Source: Oceanococcus sp. HetDA_MAG_MS8
GTDB lineage: Bacteria > Pseudomonadota > Gammaproteobacteria > Nevskiales > Oceanococcaceae
DNA length: 64,000 nucleotides
Assembly: GCA_019192445.1 (NCBI GenBank)
Contig: JAHCMK010000003.1
Coordinates: forward strand, 124,001 to 188,000
Direction: 5' to 3'
Part shown: positions 62,884-64,000 of the stretch, piece by piece
How the letters are laid out: each line of letters opens with the position of its first letter
Numbering within the stretch: position 1 is the first letter of the stretch
The notes under the pieces: model-generated
The model's input: the letters and a program-made list of their open reading frames with translations, nothing else
Databases searched by the model: none
Told to the model about the DNA's origin: nothing
Made by a program: the position numbers and the translations under genes

Positions 62884-64000
62884 ATGAAGAAGATCACACC
62901 TATCTCCTGGGCCTGGTTGGCGCCCATGACTCTGGCCTTGGCCCTGGGTTGCTCGGAGCGCGAGGAGCCCCAGGCAAGCGTCGAGCCCGCCACGGACGAA
63001 GTCCCTGCGGCTGATGCCAAGGAGGTCAGCGTAGATCCCCGTTGGACCTGGGATCTGACTGAGCTGTATCCCGACCTCGAGACCTGGGACCGGGCCCGCG
63101 CTGCGGTGCTGGAGCAAGCCGAGGCGGTGGCCAAACTCGAAGGCAGCCTGAGCGCGGGGCCGCAAGCCTTGCTGCAGGCCACGCAGGCTATTACCGAGCT
63201 CACCAAAGAGGCTAGCCGGGTGTATACCTACGCCAGCTTGGATGCCGATGAGGATGTGCGGGTGGCCAAAGGCCAGGAGCGCCGGCAGCTTGCGCAGCAG
63301 ATGTACACCCAGGCTTCTGCAGCCTTTTCCTGGTTTGCCCCGGAATTAATCGCCTTGGGTGAAGACACCATTGCGGACTTTGTGGCCGCCGAGCCGGAGC
63401 TGGCCAGCTTCCAGCATACCTTCGATAACACCCTGCGGGAAGCGCCGCATGTGCGCTCCGCCGAGGTGGAAGCGGTACTCGCCGAAGCCGGTTTATTGCA
63501 GGCAGCACCGTTCAACATTTACGGGACCCTGGCGAACTCCGATATTCCCTTCCCCACCATCACTTTGGAGTCGGGCGAGGAGGCCCTGATTAACTCTCAG
63601 GGCTATGGCCGTAATCGCGCCTCGCAAAGCCGCTCTCAGCGGCAAAAGGTGTTTGAGGCCTACTGGGGCACTTGGGAGAAGTACAAGAGCTCGGTCGGGC
63701 AATCACTCAGCGCCCATATTCAAAGCCAGGTCTTTTCGACCCGCCAGCGTAACCATGAGAGCAGCCTGGCACGCAATCTTTTCTCGGATGCCCTGCCGCC
63801 GGCGGTGTATCAAACCCTGGTCCAGGTCACCAACGACAACCTGGACACCCTGCATCGCTACCTGGAACTCAAGGGCCGTGTGTTGGGGCTGGATGACCTG
63901 AATTACCACGACATCTATGTGGACTTGGTGGAGCCGGTGCGGGAATACAGCATCGAAGACACCATCAGCCTGACCTACGATGCCATGGCGCCCCTGGGGC
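62884..64000 (+). CDS. M3-family oligoendopeptidase F-like lipoprotein, N-terminal part
   Basis: The gene runs past the end of the window; 372 residues are visible. A lipoprotein signal (LAPMTLALALGC, C near 23) precedes VDPRWTWDLTELYPDLETWD, and the body follows PepF-type M3 peptidases (SLDADEDVRVAKGQERRQ and NIYGTLANSDIPFPTI). The HEXXH zinc motif would be encoded further on. The ATG at 62884 has an AGGA about 5 bases upstream. PepF relatives are usually cytoplasmic, so export as a lipoprotein is notable. Confidence 0.85.
   Translation, partial: MKKITPISWAWLAPMTLALALGCSEREEPQASVEPATDEVPAADAKEVSVDPRWTWDLTELYPDLETWDRARAAVLEQAEAVAKLEGSLSAGPQALLQATQAITELTKEASRVYTYASLDADEDVRVAKGQERRQLAQQMYTQASAAFSWFAPELIALGEDTIADFVAAEPELASFQHTFDNTLREAPHVRSAEVEAVLAEAGLLQAAPFNIYGTLANSDIPFPTITLESGEEALINSQGYGRNRASQSRSQRQKVFEAYWGTWEKYKSSVGQSLSAHIQSQVFSTRQRNHESSLARNLFSDALPPAVYQTLVQVTNDNLDTLHRYLELKGRVLGLDDLNYHDIYVDLVEPVREYSIEDTISLTYDAMAPLG

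Noticed and set aside
62739-63014. 91-codon frame upstream of and overlapping the M3 peptidase
   Set aside because: It overlaps the lipoprotein signal of the peptidase in another frame and has no domain.

Overview
The window reads as a high-GC gammaproteobacterial chromosome. Support comes from a DksA paralogue without zinc ligands, a Zur/CobW/DUF1826 zinc cluster, a C-type (cbb3-like) oxidase, an RskA-like anti-sigma factor, ArfB, an RND/TolC efflux operon and a Baeyer-Villiger-type monooxygenase. I cannot name the genus; a Nevskiales/Xanthomonadales/Chromatiales-type relative is a guess. Nearly all of the sequence is coding and genes are packed in operons with ATGA or GTGA overlaps.

The left third (1-23.9 kb) looks accessory. 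It opens with the end of a heavy-metal RND pump and two cation diffusion facilitators (1-2.25 kb). A small tyrosine recombinase, an ilvD/LysR divergent pair and an SLC13-type permease with RCK_C domains follow (2.35-7.6 kb). Next comes a large sulfide/sulfane-sulfur block (7.6-22.5 kb). Its genes are a DUF156 (CsoR/CstR-like) repressor, a split YeeE/YedE thiosulfate-type transporter, sulfide:quinone oxidoreductase, persulfide dioxygenase, a SulP permease and a rhodanese. These are followed by a C-type haem-copper oxidase (a CcoS-CcoN fusion, CcoO and a mono-haem cytochrome), a CcoI copper ATPase, a haem-binding Tll0287-like protein and a 1-Cys peroxiredoxin. The block ends with two exported rhodaneses, a METTL7-like methyltransferase and a flavoprotein. 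Three 16-bp ATACCC-N4-GGGTAT-type sites, one at each of three promoters in the block, suggest one regulon that takes sulfide to persulfide to sulfite, passes electrons to a dedicated oxidase, and limits thiol damage. The block ends near a KfrA-N-like gene and a tRNA-Arg(CCG) beside a duplicated half-tRNA, a likely integration scar.

From 24 kb onward the window looks like chromosomal backbone with small accessory pieces. It holds a zinc-starvation cluster (MerC-like, DksA2-like, CobW GTPase, DUF1826, Zur; 24.1-27.5 kb), then an HNH protein, SDR, GNAT, AbgT transporter, secreted hydrolases and DoxX (27.5-35.3 kb). A less GC-rich stretch with orphan genes follows (35.3-37.4 kb). Then come a flavin monooxygenase, a TonB-like protein, a two-component pair, arfB and a YefM-YoeB-type toxin-antitoxin module (37.4-43.6 kb). 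After these lie an ars operon (43.9-46.5 kb), a TVP38/EEP/cardiolipin synthase operon (47.5-50.2 kb), an MFS permease, an ECF sigma/anti-sigma pair and recQ (50.9-55.6 kb). The end carries a TolC/RND/MFP operon with a divergent TetR regulator, a VapBC-like module and the start of an M3 peptidase lipoprotein (55.6-64 kb).

A dispersed repeat of about 140-150 bp with terminal inverted repeats occurs in three near-full copies (31.84, 43.55 and 61.73 kb) and two fragments. Each near-full copy touches the stop codon of the preceding gene. No CRISPR array, rRNA or complete insertion sequence was seen.
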